In this document: in pieces, positions 28,574 to 36,648 of the stretch
Layout: each line of letters opens with the position of its first letter
How positions within the stretch are numbered: the stretch's first letter is position 1
NCBI RefSeq assembly: GCF_030866805.1
Contig: NZ_CP133019.1
Location: 1,984,001-2,048,000, forward strand
Source: Microbacterium terrisoli
Lineage (GTDB): Bacteria > Actinomycetota > Actinomycetes > Actinomycetales > Microbacteriaceae
Length of the DNA stretch: 64,000 bases
Direction of reading: 5' to 3'
Notes under the pieces: generated by a model
Told to the model about the DNA's origin: nothing
Seen by the model: only the letters and a program-made list of their open reading frames with translations
The model's database searches: none
Made by a program: the position numbers and the translations under genes

Positions 28574-28579
28574 TAAAAT
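28574..28579 (+). promoter_or_regulatory. -10 box of the HNH/integrase genes
   Basis: GGTAAAATT: TAAAAT ends 5 bases before the ATG at 28585, giving a leaderless-type start. It resembles the GGTAAAGT boxes of the two membrane-protein genes at 41.66 and 41.89 kb. Confidence 0.45.
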
Positions 28580-28584
28580 TAGGC

Positions 28585-29055
28585 ATGGGGATAACGCACG
28601 AGTCGGTCAGAACACGCGGCACGCCGCTCGCTGAGCGCATAGCTCGCATCGGGTGGGACATAGATCCAGTGACCGGGTGCTGGAACTGGCGGGGACAGAT
28701 CCACCGAGGCCGCGCAAAGTACAACACGGAACTGGGTAACCGAAACGTCGCACGTCTCCGCTGGGAGATCGAACGCGGACCTGTATCTCGTGACCTCGAG
28801 GTCTGCCACACTTGCCACAACGCGCGGTGCGTCAACGTAGACCATTGCTACGTGGGAACGCGAGCTCAGAACATGGCCGATGAGCGCGGTCGACGCCGAG
28901 GACCAGCAGTCCATCGTCGCAAGATCAAAGACCGACAGCAACTCGTGGACCGCTACCTCGCGGGCGGCATCACGCAACGAGAATTGGCCGAGATTTACGA
29001 CGTGACGGAACATACCGTGTGGTCGATTCTGCGCGCCGCTCGGCGTGCGGCGTAG
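28585..29055 (+). CDS. HNH endonuclease with C-terminal helix-turn-helix
   Basis: 156 residues. The HNH_3-type core (GCWNWRGQIHRG, CHTCHNARCVNVDHCYVGTRAQN) is like that of phage homing endonucleases. Residues 125-153 form a helix-turn-helix (GITQRELAEIYDVTEHTVWSIL). It lies between attL and the integrase gene, 6 bases before the latter, so the two are probably one transcript. It may be a homing element, or its HTH may give it a regulatory or directionality role; the first is more likely. Confidence 0.85.
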   Translation: MGITHESVRTRGTPLAERIARIGWDIDPVTGCWNWRGQIHRGRAKYNTELGNRNVARLRWEIERGPVSRDLEVCHTCHNARCVNVDHCYVGTRAQNMADERGRRRGPAVHRRKIKDRQQLVDRYLAGGITQRELAEIYDVTEHTVWSILRAARRAA

Positions 29056-29061
29056 ACGATC

Positions 29062-30261
29062 ATGGCGAGTGTTCACCCCAGGGTTTCCAAGTCCACGGGA
29101 GTCGTCACCTGGCGGGTCATGTTCCGGGTCGGGACACGGCAACGTCAAGAGACGTTCCCGACCGACAAACCCGCGCACGAGTTCGCGAAACTCGTGGACC
29201 GTGTAGGCGGTGAAGCTGCACTGCGGGTGCTCGAAGCTCGACAAAACCCGGATGCCAACGACACGCCAACACTCCGCGCCTTCACCGCCCACTACCTCGA
29301 CCCCGCATCAGGGCTGCTCACAGGTGTCACAGACGGCACCCGCCACGGATACGAACGCATCGCCGCACTCTCGTTCCTGAACGTCCTAGGCGACTACCCC
29401 GTCAACGCGATCGGCAAAGAGGACGTCGGACGGTGGATCGCATGGCAGGAGAAGCAACCCTCAGCCAGACGTGACGGCCCTGTGTCCGCGAAGACACTAC
29501 GCAACTACCATGCGTTGCTCAGCGCCGTCCTGGCATCCGCAGTCGACCTGAAGCACATGGACAGCAACCCGGCCTACCGGACGCGCCTGAGCGAAGGTGT
29601 GCGCCGTGAAGGCGTGTTCCTGACAAGGGATGAGTTCGCCACCATCCTGCACTTCATCCCGCAACGATACGAGGGATTGTTCCTGTTCCTCGCCGGCACC
29701 GGCTGCAGATGGGGGGAAGCCACCGCACTCACGTGGGGGAATGTGGATCTCACCGCACATCCGCCCACGGCACGAATTGAGAAGGCATGGAAGAAGGGGC
29801 CGACCGGTAGGCCGGTCCTCGCACAGCCGAAGTCGAAACGGGGTCGACGGACGGTGAGTCTCAGCGCCGACGTCGTGGACGCCATGGGGACACCGCGCCC
29901 TGCAGACCAACTCGTGTTCCGTGGTCCGCTGTCCGGCACGCACTTGTGGTACGGGCCCACACGGTCGCGGGTGTGGGAACCTGCCGTGCAGAAAGCACAG
30001 GACGCGGCCCTGTGCGCGGAGGAAGGCCTCACCCCGATCCGCAAAACACCGCACATCCACGACCTGCGGCACTCTCACGCATCCTGGCTGATCGCACGCG
30101 GCGTCCCACTCCCCTACGTGCAAGCCAGGTTGGGTCACGAGTCCATCAACACCACCGTTGGCGTGTACGGTCACCTGCAGCCCGACGCGCATGTGCAGAT
30201 GGCCGACATTGTGACCGAAGCGCTCGAGGGCGTGCGACCGCTGCGGCAGGTCACCACTTGA
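29062..30261 (+). CDS. int: phage tyrosine integrase
   Basis: 399 residues: an N-terminal arm-binding domain (about 1-60), a SAM-like core-binding domain (about 75-175) and the catalytic domain. The catalytic Arg is in GTGCRWGEATAL, the HxxR box in HDLRHSHASWL, and the second His plus the Tyr nucleophile in LGHESINTTVGVYGHL. It recombines attP with the tRNA-His attB. Its place right beside tRNA-His supports this. Confidence 0.96.
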   Translation: MASVHPRVSKSTGVVTWRVMFRVGTRQRQETFPTDKPAHEFAKLVDRVGGEAALRVLEARQNPDANDTPTLRAFTAHYLDPASGLLTGVTDGTRHGYERIAALSFLNVLGDYPVNAIGKEDVGRWIAWQEKQPSARRDGPVSAKTLRNYHALLSAVLASAVDLKHMDSNPAYRTRLSEGVRREGVFLTRDEFATILHFIPQRYEGLFLFLAGTGCRWGEATALTWGNVDLTAHPPTARIEKAWKKGPTGRPVLAQPKSKRGRRTVSLSADVVDAMGTPRPADQLVFRGPLSGTHLWYGPTRSRVWEPAVQKAQDAALCAEEGLTPIRKTPHIHDLRHSHASWLIARGVPLPYVQARLGHESINTTVGVYGHLQPDAHVQMADIVTEALEGVRPLRQVTT

Positions 30262-30298
30262 CCTTAACCGCGCTTTTGGTCACGGTTCGATAACAGAC

Positions 30299-30345
30299 TG
30301 TATAGGTCTAGACATTGACTCTCACACCCTGTATAGTCATATACA
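30299..30345 (+). promoter_or_regulatory. two operator-like palindromes with -10 box (lysogeny-type promoter)
   Basis: TGTATA-GTCA-TATACA (30330-30345) is a perfect 6-bp-arm palindrome covering a TATAGT -10 (30332-30337) and the first base of the ATG. A degenerate copy (30299-30314, TGTATAGG then TCTAGACA) lies exactly 31 bp upstream, about three helical turns. A TTGACT at 30315-30320 is also present. This layout suits cooperative repressor binding. Confidence 0.55.
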
Positions 30346-30665
30346 TGAGCAGCACGGAGATCACCCGCACCGAGCAGGCCGACACGATCACCTACACGGT
30401 CACCATCGACGGCACGGACGCCTCGACCCTGGTCATCGATGCCGCCACTCGCAAGGTCGCGAACATCGAGACCCGCACCGCCTACCGGGGCGAGGGGCTG
30501 GCCCGCAGCCTGTGGGAACACGCGAACGCCGAAGCCGAGTGCTTCCACGCACTCGAGCACCACCGCACCGCCGAGGGGGACGCTTTCGCGCACGCTGTCG
30601 GCGGCTCCACCATCGACCCCGCAGACGACTACATCGACGTCTGCACGATCTGCACCGGAGAGTAA
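30345..30665 (+). CDS. small GNAT-like acetyltransferase-fold protein
   Basis: 106 residues. Residues 47-60 (RTAYRGEGLARSLW) match the acetyl-CoA pyrophosphate-binding motif A (R-x-x-G-x-G/A) of GNAT enzymes. The C-terminal half is His/Cys-rich (ALEHHRTAEGD, then a CTIC pair). It is shorter than usual GNATs, so it may be a minimal domain without activity. The ATG sits inside an operator-like palindrome. It is followed after 1 base by the HTH gene. Function unknown. Confidence 0.65.
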   Translation: MSSTEITRTEQADTITYTVTIDGTDASTLVIDAATRKVANIETRTAYRGEGLARSLWEHANAEAECFHALEHHRTAEGDAFAHAVGGSTIDPADDYIDVCTICTGE

Positions 30666-30666
30666 C

Positions 30667-31008
30667 ATGGAAGAGTACGAGCTGGACGCCTGGCTGGGTG
30701 ACACCGAGGTCACCGATGAGCAGCGGGCGGCCCTGCACCGTGCATCCGATATGTGCGCGGCCCGGTATGGTGCCGACCTCGAGGACGACCGGACACTGGC
30801 TTTCAATGCTGCCGCGCAGGTCATCCTCGGCGACGACACCCTCGACGCTTACAGCGTCGCATACGCTCAGGCGCGACGCGCGGAGCGGGACGCGATGGCA
30901 TCCCTCACGGGTGCGATCATCGCATCATCTGCGGACATGTCGGAAGTGGCGATCAGCACCTCCACCGGGATCACCCGGATGACCGTGCGGAAAGCGCTCG
31001 GGAAGTGA
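30667..31008 (+). CDS. small protein with C-terminal helix-turn-helix, possible regulator
   Basis: 113 residues. The N-terminal two thirds are acidic and helical. The last 20 residues read as a recognition helix-turn-helix (SEVAISTSTGITRMTVRKAL). The start codon is 1 base after the upstream stop, so both are co-translated. Since no CI-like repressor is otherwise seen on the + strand, this may be the repressor of the operators upstream; that is an inference from position only. Confidence 0.6.
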   Translation: MEEYELDAWLGDTEVTDEQRAALHRASDMCAARYGADLEDDRTLAFNAAAQVILGDDTLDAYSVAYAQARRAERDAMASLTGAIIASSADMSEVAISTSTGITRMTVRKALGK

Positions 31009-31040
31009 CCCCGGTTGACGCGACCACCAGAACCACGAAT

Positions 31041-31078
31041 AGCGCCCCCGCGACACCATGACGGTGTGCGGGGGCGCT
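31041..31078. terminator. bidirectional terminator between convergent phage transcripts
   Basis: An 11-bp perfect stem (31041-31051 with 31068-31078) extended inside by ACACC/GGTGT. It separates the + strand integrase/regulator genes from the end of the - strand late operon. Confidence 0.85.
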
Positions 31079-31090
31079 ACGTGCGTGCGG

Positions 31091-31288
31091 TCAGTCGAGC
31101 TCGGACGGATCGACCACGGGAACGGCCGGTGCCGCGTTCGGGATCGAGTACGTCGCGATCGCCGTAGCGATCACACCGACCAGACCCAGCCACGGCGACC
31201 ACTCCACAGGGATCAGCGTCAGCCCTGCCGACAGGACCGCACCGACCACCGCCGCGATAGCCTTCGCGATCTCCTTGATTCTCTGCAT
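31091..31288 (-). CDS. putative holin (two membrane helices)
   Basis: 65 residues: a basic N-terminus, then two hydrophobic stretches (about 9-27 and 34-52) separated by PVEWSP, and a short acidic end. AGGAGG lies directly before a tandem ATGATG; the second ATG (31288) gives the better spacing. It is the last gene of the late operon, after the endolysin, as expected for a holin. Confidence 0.75.
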   Translation of the reverse strand: MQRIKEIAKAIAAVVGAVLSAGLTLIPVEWSPWLGLVGVIATAIATYSIPNAAPAVPVVDPSELD

Positions 31289-31335
31289 CATTCCTCCTAT
31301 AGGTTCGTGTCGTTCGTTCGTGCTCGTGAACGGGC

Positions 31336-31599
31336 TCACGTGTCGTCGTCCAACCACCCGGCCGGCGGTGGGGGCAACGGGACACCCGGCGCGTTGGTGG
31401 TGTGCGAGATGATGAGCCGTTGGATGTACAGCCAGCCCAACCGGTCACGCTGCTCGAGCTTCTCGATCCGCCGCTGCTGGGCGTCAGACTTCTTGTCGAT
31501 CTGTCGCAGCCACCACAGGACGATGCCCGCGACGAGGGCGAGTACACCGGTGGCGACGGCGGCGAGGATAAGCGCCCATCCGGGCGGCACGTCACCCAC
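31336..31599 (-). CDS. lysis-cassette membrane protein (one helix plus coiled coil)
   Basis: 87 residues: one N-terminal membrane helix (about 8-30), a charged coiled-coil stretch (LRQIDKKSDAQQRRIEKLEQ) and a Pro-rich tail. It lies between endolysin and holin genes. Likely a second holin, antiholin or envelope-disruption factor; which is not clear. The start is GTG with only a weak ribosome site. Confidence 0.7.
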   Translation of the reverse strand: MGDVPPGWALILAAVATGVLALVAGIVLWWLRQIDKKSDAQQRRIEKLEQRDRLGWLYIQRLIISHTTNAPGVPLPPPPAGWLDDDT

Positions 31600-31602
31600 G
31601 GG

Positions 31603-32439
31603 TCAGCTCACGTCAGCGGCGATCGACCCGGTTACCGCAGTGTCGACGGTGCCGGTCAGATCGACGGACAGGGAACCGTTCACCACGGTGCGCTGCACCG
31701 CGGTGAGACCGCGTTTGATCACCACCGCGTGGGCTTCGGTGATCTTCGGCCACGCCCCGGTATCCCACGCCTGAGCGATCGGGTTGTTGTAGTCCCCGCC
31801 GACACCGGAGTGTTCGACGCAGAACCCGGAGGACTCGTTGAACAGCATGTACACGGTCTTCTTGTCGCTCGCGCGCGTGTAGTACGCGCCCTTCAGTGCG
31901 GCCATGTCGTCGTCTTCTTCCTCCTGCACGGGGGCAGGTTTCTTCAGGGGTTCAGATTCGAGGCTTGCGGGGATCGCGCCCCTCGGGTCGAGCACGATGA
32001 TGTGCCAGGGTTCGCGGTGGCCGGCCACGGCGGCACGGATGCCGTCGACCAGGAACCCCACCTTGCGGGCTTCGGCGAAGAACGCGGCCTCGCCGATCTC
32101 GGCCCAGTTGTCGACGTCGAACGCCATCGCGTCGACCTCGACACCGTTCGTGTAGACGGCGTCTTTCCACGTGCCGCCGTGCGACGAGAACCCGGGCACG
32201 GCGGCGCTGTTGCAGTTGCCTGCGGCGCACGCCTGGTTGCGTGCGAACGTCTGGTTCGCGAACGGCCGGTAGGCGTTCCACCCCGGGGTGATCCGCAACT
32301 TGACTTTGTACTTCGCGAGCACGTTGCGCTGCAGCGCGTGCCACATCGCCAGCCCCTTGGGTGATGTGTAGTGGTACGGTTCCCCGTCGATCTGAACGAG
32401 CGCGGACGTTGGGACCATGCCGTTCCGATATCTGGTCAT
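31603..32439 (-). CDS. endolysin, M15 D-Ala-D-Ala carboxypeptidase (VanY-like) type
   Basis: 278 residues. The catalytic domain has the M15 zinc pattern: His in SSHGGTW, Asp in VEVDAMAFDVD and the final His in EPWHIIVLD. An acidic linker (QEEEDDDM) leads to a C-terminal domain of about 100 residues, likely wall-binding. GGAGG precedes the ATG. It should cut peptidoglycan stem peptides at the end of infection. Confidence 0.9.
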   Translation of the reverse strand: MTRYRNGMVPTSALVQIDGEPYHYTSPKGLAMWHALQRNVLAKYKVKLRITPGWNAYRPFANQTFARNQACAAGNCNSAAVPGFSSHGGTWKDAVYTNGVEVDAMAFDVDNWAEIGEAAFFAEARKVGFLVDGIRAAVAGHREPWHIIVLDPRGAIPASLESEPLKKPAPVQEEEDDDMAALKGAYYTRASDKKTVYMLFNESSGFCVEHSGVGGDYNNPIAQAWDTGAWPKITEAHAVVIKRGLTAVQRTVVNGSLSVDLTGTVDTAVTGSIAADVS

Positions 32440-32498
32440 GGATCCTCCAATGAGAAAGCCCCACCCAAACGGCGAGGCTCAAGGTAGATACGAGAGGT

Positions 32499-32738
32499 TC
32501 AGGATGCGGGCGCGAGGATGAACACTCGTCGGTGCTGCTCAGCACAGATCACACGGTCACCGACCGTCCACGTGGATACGCCGATCGGGGCGAACGGCAA
32601 CGGGTCTGTGTCCCCGTCCATGCGGATCCGCAGCGGAGATGCCTGTGTGACGGTCGCGAGCTTGATCGTCGGGGTCCGGTCGAACCCCGCCCGCAGTTTC
32701 CCGATCTGGTCGAGGATGGGTCGCAGCACATCGGTCAC
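32499..32738 (-). CDS. small minor tail-region protein
   Basis: 79 residues, beginning VTDVLRPILD at a GTG with GGGAGG 7 bases upstream. The gene overlaps the previous stop by 4 bases (GTGA). The central segment (LRIRMDGDTDPLPFAPIG) looks like a small beta-barrel. No family recognised; position suggests a tail accessory role. Confidence 0.7.
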   Translation of the reverse strand: MTDVLRPILDQIGKLRAGFDRTPTIKLATVTQASPLRIRMDGDTDPLPFAPIGVSTWTVGDRVICAEQHRRVFILAPAS

Positions 32739-33754
32739 GACAGAACCTCCCGCCACTCCGCACTGATGTCCGTATCGAACGTGAAGTCCATGCTCATGCG
32801 TTGGATCGTCGCGAACCGCCGCACACCGTCCTCCGGGGTGAAGCCGACCAGATCATTCGGGTTCAGGTCGAGCATCGCGTGCGTGACCTCAAGCCTCGAC
32901 ACGGGAGTCATGGCGTCCCGGAGCTTCTTCGCCGCGAGAGCGTCGATGATCGCTTGCGTCGCTGCCTCCACACCTTCCTCAGTCGCGCTGATCCACCTGT
33001 CGCCGCGCGCCTGGAATGAGTAGGGCGACTCAGGGTCCTCGTTCGTCGCGACACCGACCAGACCTTCCGCGTCCCCGTCGCCCACCGTTTTCAATGTGAC
33101 CTTGTTCGGCACTGACGTGTTGTTCTGCTCACGCGACCAGTCCGGCATGTGCAGGGACTGCGCCCCGTGCTGGAAATCGAAAGCGACCGGCCTCGAGGCT
33201 GGGTCCGTGTACGGCTCCACCCGGAACTGTCCGGACCCGTCGCACCACAACGCCCAGTAACCCGCCGCCTGCAACAGGTCGTTGATGATCTGCAGCTTCG
33301 ACGTGCCCGCCTCCCACGTCAACGCGGACGACAGCACCGCATCAGAGCTTGTGACGGCGATCCGGTCCTCGCCTGTCGACTGGAGCAGCGCGACTGCGGC
33401 GGGGATGATCGCGGTGACGGCGTCGAGCGAGAACCTCGCATCCACGGTGTCCTCACTGGGCACGGACATTTTCGTCAGCAGCCCCACCTCGTAGCCGAGG
33501 ACGAACTTGGAGTGGCTCTCCTTCGGTGAGGTGAGCAGGTAGGTGCCCACCGGCCACGACACGTCGCCCCTGTTGTAGATGACCCGGACACGGTTCGACA
33601 TCCAGTCGATATCCTGCCGAGCGTCCAGATTCAGCGACCCGGACCCGCCGAGCACATCCTGCGCGACGATCTCCGCACTACCACCGGTCACCCCATCCAG
33701 CATCCCGATGGGGCGGTCCTCGCTGTCCAGCAGCTCGAATCCCCAGGTGATCAC
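32735..33754 (-). CDS. minor tail protein (siphovirus baseplate/tail-tip type)
   Basis: 339 residues, starting at GTG 33754 (VITWGFELLDSEDR), which overlaps the previous stop (GTGA). It has GGSGSLNLDARQDIDW near the start and a central domain like the phage tail hub proteins that follow tape measure genes in actinophages. No enzyme motif seen. Exact position in the tail tip is an inference from gene order. Confidence 0.75.
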   Translation of the reverse strand: MITWGFELLDSEDRPIGMLDGVTGGSAEIVAQDVLGGSGSLNLDARQDIDWMSNRVRVIYNRGDVSWPVGTYLLTSPKESHSKFVLGYEVGLLTKMSVPSEDTVDARFSLDAVTAIIPAAVALLQSTGEDRIAVTSSDAVLSSALTWEAGTSKLQIINDLLQAAGYWALWCDGSGQFRVEPYTDPASRPVAFDFQHGAQSLHMPDWSREQNNTSVPNKVTLKTVGDGDAEGLVGVATNEDPESPYSFQARGDRWISATEEGVEAATQAIIDALAAKKLRDAMTPVSRLEVTHAMLDLNPNDLVGFTPEDGVRRFATIQRMSMDFTFDTDISAEWREVLS

Positions 33755-34452
33755 GACTTGTCCGTCTCGACGAGGGTGAACGAGTACCCCCACATGCCAG
33801 TCGACCCGGCGACCCCTTGCCGGGGAAGCTGGATGTCACCGATCTGACCGTAGATGCGTCGACCGTCCGGGTCACGGAACAGGAACAGGTCCGTTTCGAC
33901 CTGTGCGATCTCCGTCAGCTGTTCCACGTTCGCGGTGTCTTCACCATCGACCGGCCCGTCGAATGTCCGGCCCGACACCTCCACTTTCCGAGACAGGGCC
34001 TCACCTGTGAGTGCGACAGGCAACGCCCGGCCCGCGTACTGCTTCAGCGCACGTTCTCGGCCAGCCGTGACCTGCACCTGCGGATCCCAGGGAAGCCGGC
34101 CGGTGACGCCGAACTCGGGTCCCCCGGACAGCCACAATGCCTCAGAGTCGGCGTGCACGGTGATGATCGTGTCTGCCGTCGCGCCCTCAGCGGTGAAAGC
34201 CACCGCCCGATACAACGTGTCACCGTACGACAGGCACTCGAAATCCGGTAGGTTCGCTCCGTCACCGGACAGAGTGTCACCCAGCACCGACTCCCACGTG
34301 TCCCCACCGTCAACGGACCGGTCGATGGTGAACTCCACGGCACGCGTGTTGACCACCCGCAAACGGTCATCCTCTCCAAGAGACAGTTCGGCGTCGTCGG
34401 CGCCCTCGGAGATGTATGGGTGACCGTTGATGATCGTCAGGTTCGATACCAC
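33751..34452 (-). CDS. minor tail protein
   Basis: 233 residues, mainly beta-rich. The GTG at 34452 (VVSNLTIINGHPY) has GGGGAG 7 bases upstream, and this leaves a 55-base gap to the divergent SGNH gene. Translation is coupled to the next tail gene. It sits in the slot of a distal tail-like protein, but no clear signature is seen. Confidence 0.7.
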   Translation of the reverse strand: MVSNLTIINGHPYISEGADDAELSLGEDDRLRVVNTRAVEFTIDRSVDGGDTWESVLGDTLSGDGANLPDFECLSYGDTLYRAVAFTAEGATADTIITVHADSEALWLSGGPEFGVTGRLPWDPQVQVTAGRERALKQYAGRALPVALTGEALSRKVEVSGRTFDGPVDGEDTANVEQLTEIAQVETDLFLFRDPDGRRIYGQIGDIQLPRQGVAGSTGMWGYSFTLVETDKS

Positions 34453-34494
34453 GCGGATACTCCCCAATCTGATAAGCACCGCACGGCGGTGCAC

Positions 34495-34500
34495 TATTGT
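34495..34500 (+). promoter_or_regulatory. -10 box of the reversed SGNH-hydrolase gene
   Basis: TATTGT ends 7 bases before the GTG at 34508, so transcription should start at the codon. It is the only promoter-like element in the 55-base divergent gap and points against the late operon. Confidence 0.45.
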
Positions 34501-34507
34501 GGGCCGC

Positions 34508-35212
34508 GTGCTAAAGATGCGTCGGCCATGGATCGTGATCACATCGATAGCACTCGCTCTTGCGGTCGGCTCAGGCGCCTATGTGATCTACAAGGACATG
34601 CGCGCTTCAGAGGCCGCCGCCGCTACCGCTCAGGCATGCGTCGAAGTCACGACACTCAACGATCACCGCAGTGACTCACTGCCTGTCTCAGAAGGTGCAC
34701 CCGTGGCAGTCGTCTTGGGTGATTCGTATGCTCAGGGCCAATCCCTGGATGAACCTCGCAGCGAATCCTGGCCTGCGCTTGTCGGCGAGGCTGAAGGATG
34801 GGAGACGTACGTCAACGCGGTCGGCGGCACTGGTCTGACCAGCGGAGGACCGTGCGGTGGCCAATCATTCCTATCTCGGGTTGATGATGTCAACGCGCTC
34901 GAACCCGGCGTTGTGATCATCCAGACAGGCCTGAACGACACCCCCGAAAAGACCGGGCCCGCCCTGACCGAGGTCGTGTCTGCTCTGAACGCTCCAGATC
35001 TGATTGTGATCGGTCCGGTGGGAGCGCCTGCATACGACCAGAATCAGATCAGAGCGGTTGATGCCGCACTTTCCGACGCGTCCAGAACGCTGGGCGTCCG
35101 TTACATCTCGATGCTCAGTCTCTCCCCCGAGTTTGGCCCCGACCATCGGCACATGACCGTGTCAGGTCATCACGCCTACGCGGAGTTCATCGAGTCGGTG
35201 TTCGACGGCTAA
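34508..35212 (+). CDS. secreted or membrane-anchored SGNH/GDSL hydrolase (moron)
   Basis: 234 residues from GTG 34508 (an ATG at 34517 is the alternative). A basic start and one hydrophobic helix (about residues 8-27) form a signal peptide or anchor. The SGNH blocks follow: VVLGDSYAQG (Ser), a Gly-containing block in NAVGGTGLTSGG, TGLND (Asn), and DHRHM near the end (Asp and His). It is on the strand opposite to all tail genes, with its own -10 box. Its stop overlaps the stop of the next gene by 4 bases. It probably acts on an acyl ester outside the host membrane. Confidence 0.85.
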   Translation: MLKMRRPWIVITSIALALAVGSGAYVIYKDMRASEAAAATAQACVEVTTLNDHRSDSLPVSEGAPVAVVLGDSYAQGQSLDEPRSESWPALVGEAEGWETYVNAVGGTGLTSGGPCGGQSFLSRVDDVNALEPGVVIIQTGLNDTPEKTGPALTEVVSALNAPDLIVIGPVGAPAYDQNQIRAVDAALSDASRTLGVRYISMLSLSPEFGPDHRHMTVSGHHAYAEFIESVFDG

Positions 35213-36645
35213 CGGAAGACGTCGATGTCAATGGCTGCCGCAGCAGCCGCATGGCCGGCCGCGTTCGGATGCACACCCAGGCCATCCGTCGTGTACACCA
35301 TCCCCACCTTCCACTTGCCCGAGTTGCGAGCGGTTTCGACGGTATCTGCGACCTCGAAGTACCCCGACAAGGGATGCCCCTGATCGCCCGCCACGATCGC
35401 ACCGGACGTACCGGGGACCACACCGACACCGGCGACCATGGGTGCGCCGGCCCGAATCCAGTCGTTGATCTCGATGCGTTTCGGACTGTTGGAGTCGACA
35501 CTCTGGTTCGCTTCCGTCGCCCAGTTGTCTGTGCTGGAAGTGCGGGGCATCATCGTCGTCTGATACACAGCAGTCGCGCCGATCGCACGATGGAAAGTCC
35601 ACTCCGCGATGTAGTTCGCTTTCAACTGAGCGACCGTGTTTCCTGACACGTCGTTGACGCCGAACTCGCACAACGCGCCCGTTTCCCCGCCCAGCAGGAT
35701 CCGTCGTCGATCCCGTCCATGCGTCATGCTCGCACCGATGACAGCCTGCATGGCGTACGGGATTTCGTTGTTCATCGCCCGGCGACCGAAACCAACGCCC
35801 GTAGCCTGCCCGTTGGTGTCGCCTACGCCAACGAGAACCGAATCCCCGTTCAGGCTGACGTACGGCGTCTGCCCTTCGTCCTCGGTGATGATCGCGCACG
35901 CGCCGTACCATGACAGGCCACCGGTCGGCGTGGGTCCGCCGGTCATCGTCTTATCCGTCTGCGACACGTTATTCGTCGCATCGCAGCCCTCACCCCACGC
36001 GGAGATCGTCGTCGACGGCGACCCCACATACGGAATGTGGAGGCTGTCGGATGCGGTCACGAATACCCGCTGCCAGAAGAACTTGTCGGAGGCGACATTG
36101 ATCACCACCGGGTCGCTGACCACATACGCCCCAACCTCGATCGTCGCGTCACGCGAGCCACGGAAGAACACGGGCGATCGCACAGAGCCATTATCCACTG
36201 ACGCCCGCACAACGATTGGAACCGCGTTCAGGTTCGTTTCCACCGCAAAATTGTTTCCGAATACCAATCGCATGAGTTGTGGCCCCGACTTGAACGTCTG
36301 GTGCCGTTTCACACTGTTTGCGCTCGGCACGGAGCCGAACTGACTTGTATAGTGGAATTGTTCATTTGCTGCGGGCACACCCCGAAGAAACGAACCCGCA
36401 CGACGCGCCGCCACTGCCGTCTGGTCGCGCAGCGGCAGCACCGATCCGTCGATCGCGGCCGACAACTGCGTCCCTGTGAGCGGACCGGATGCCAGGAGCG
36501 ACGCAACTTGAGCATCGCTCGCACCAGAAGCGACACCCGCGATGATCTTCGTCCCATCCGCACGTGTCCAATACAACTCCCCTGTGACAGGGTCGATCGT
36601 CGCGGACTGCAGCTCAGCCTCAGTCAGCAGGGGAATGCTCGCCAT
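35209..36645 (-). CDS. tail-tip/receptor-binding protein with SGNH-hydrolase domain
   Basis: 478 residues. The N-terminal about 130 residues look like a structural tail-attachment part. Then come SGNH blocks: SLNGDSVLVGVGD (Ser), EFGVND (Gly/Asn), and GLGVHPNAAGHAAAA at the end (His). It is translated with the late operon. Phage tail SGNH esterases trim acyl groups from surface glycans, so this is likely the adsorption enzyme. The stop codon overlaps that of the convergent secreted SGNH gene. Confidence 0.82.
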   Translation of the reverse strand: MASIPLLTEAELQSATIDPVTGELYWTRADGTKIIAGVASGASDAQVASLLASGPLTGTQLSAAIDGSVLPLRDQTAVAARRAGSFLRGVPAANEQFHYTSQFGSVPSANSVKRHQTFKSGPQLMRLVFGNNFAVETNLNAVPIVVRASVDNGSVRSPVFFRGSRDATIEVGAYVVSDPVVINVASDKFFWQRVFVTASDSLHIPYVGSPSTTISAWGEGCDATNNVSQTDKTMTGGPTPTGGLSWYGACAIITEDEGQTPYVSLNGDSVLVGVGDTNGQATGVGFGRRAMNNEIPYAMQAVIGASMTHGRDRRRILLGGETGALCEFGVNDVSGNTVAQLKANYIAEWTFHRAIGATAVYQTTMMPRTSSTDNWATEANQSVDSNSPKRIEINDWIRAGAPMVAGVGVVPGTSGAIVAGDQGHPLSGYFEVADTVETARNSGKWKVGMVYTTDGLGVHPNAAGHAAAAAAIDIDVFR

Positions 36646-36648
36646 GTC

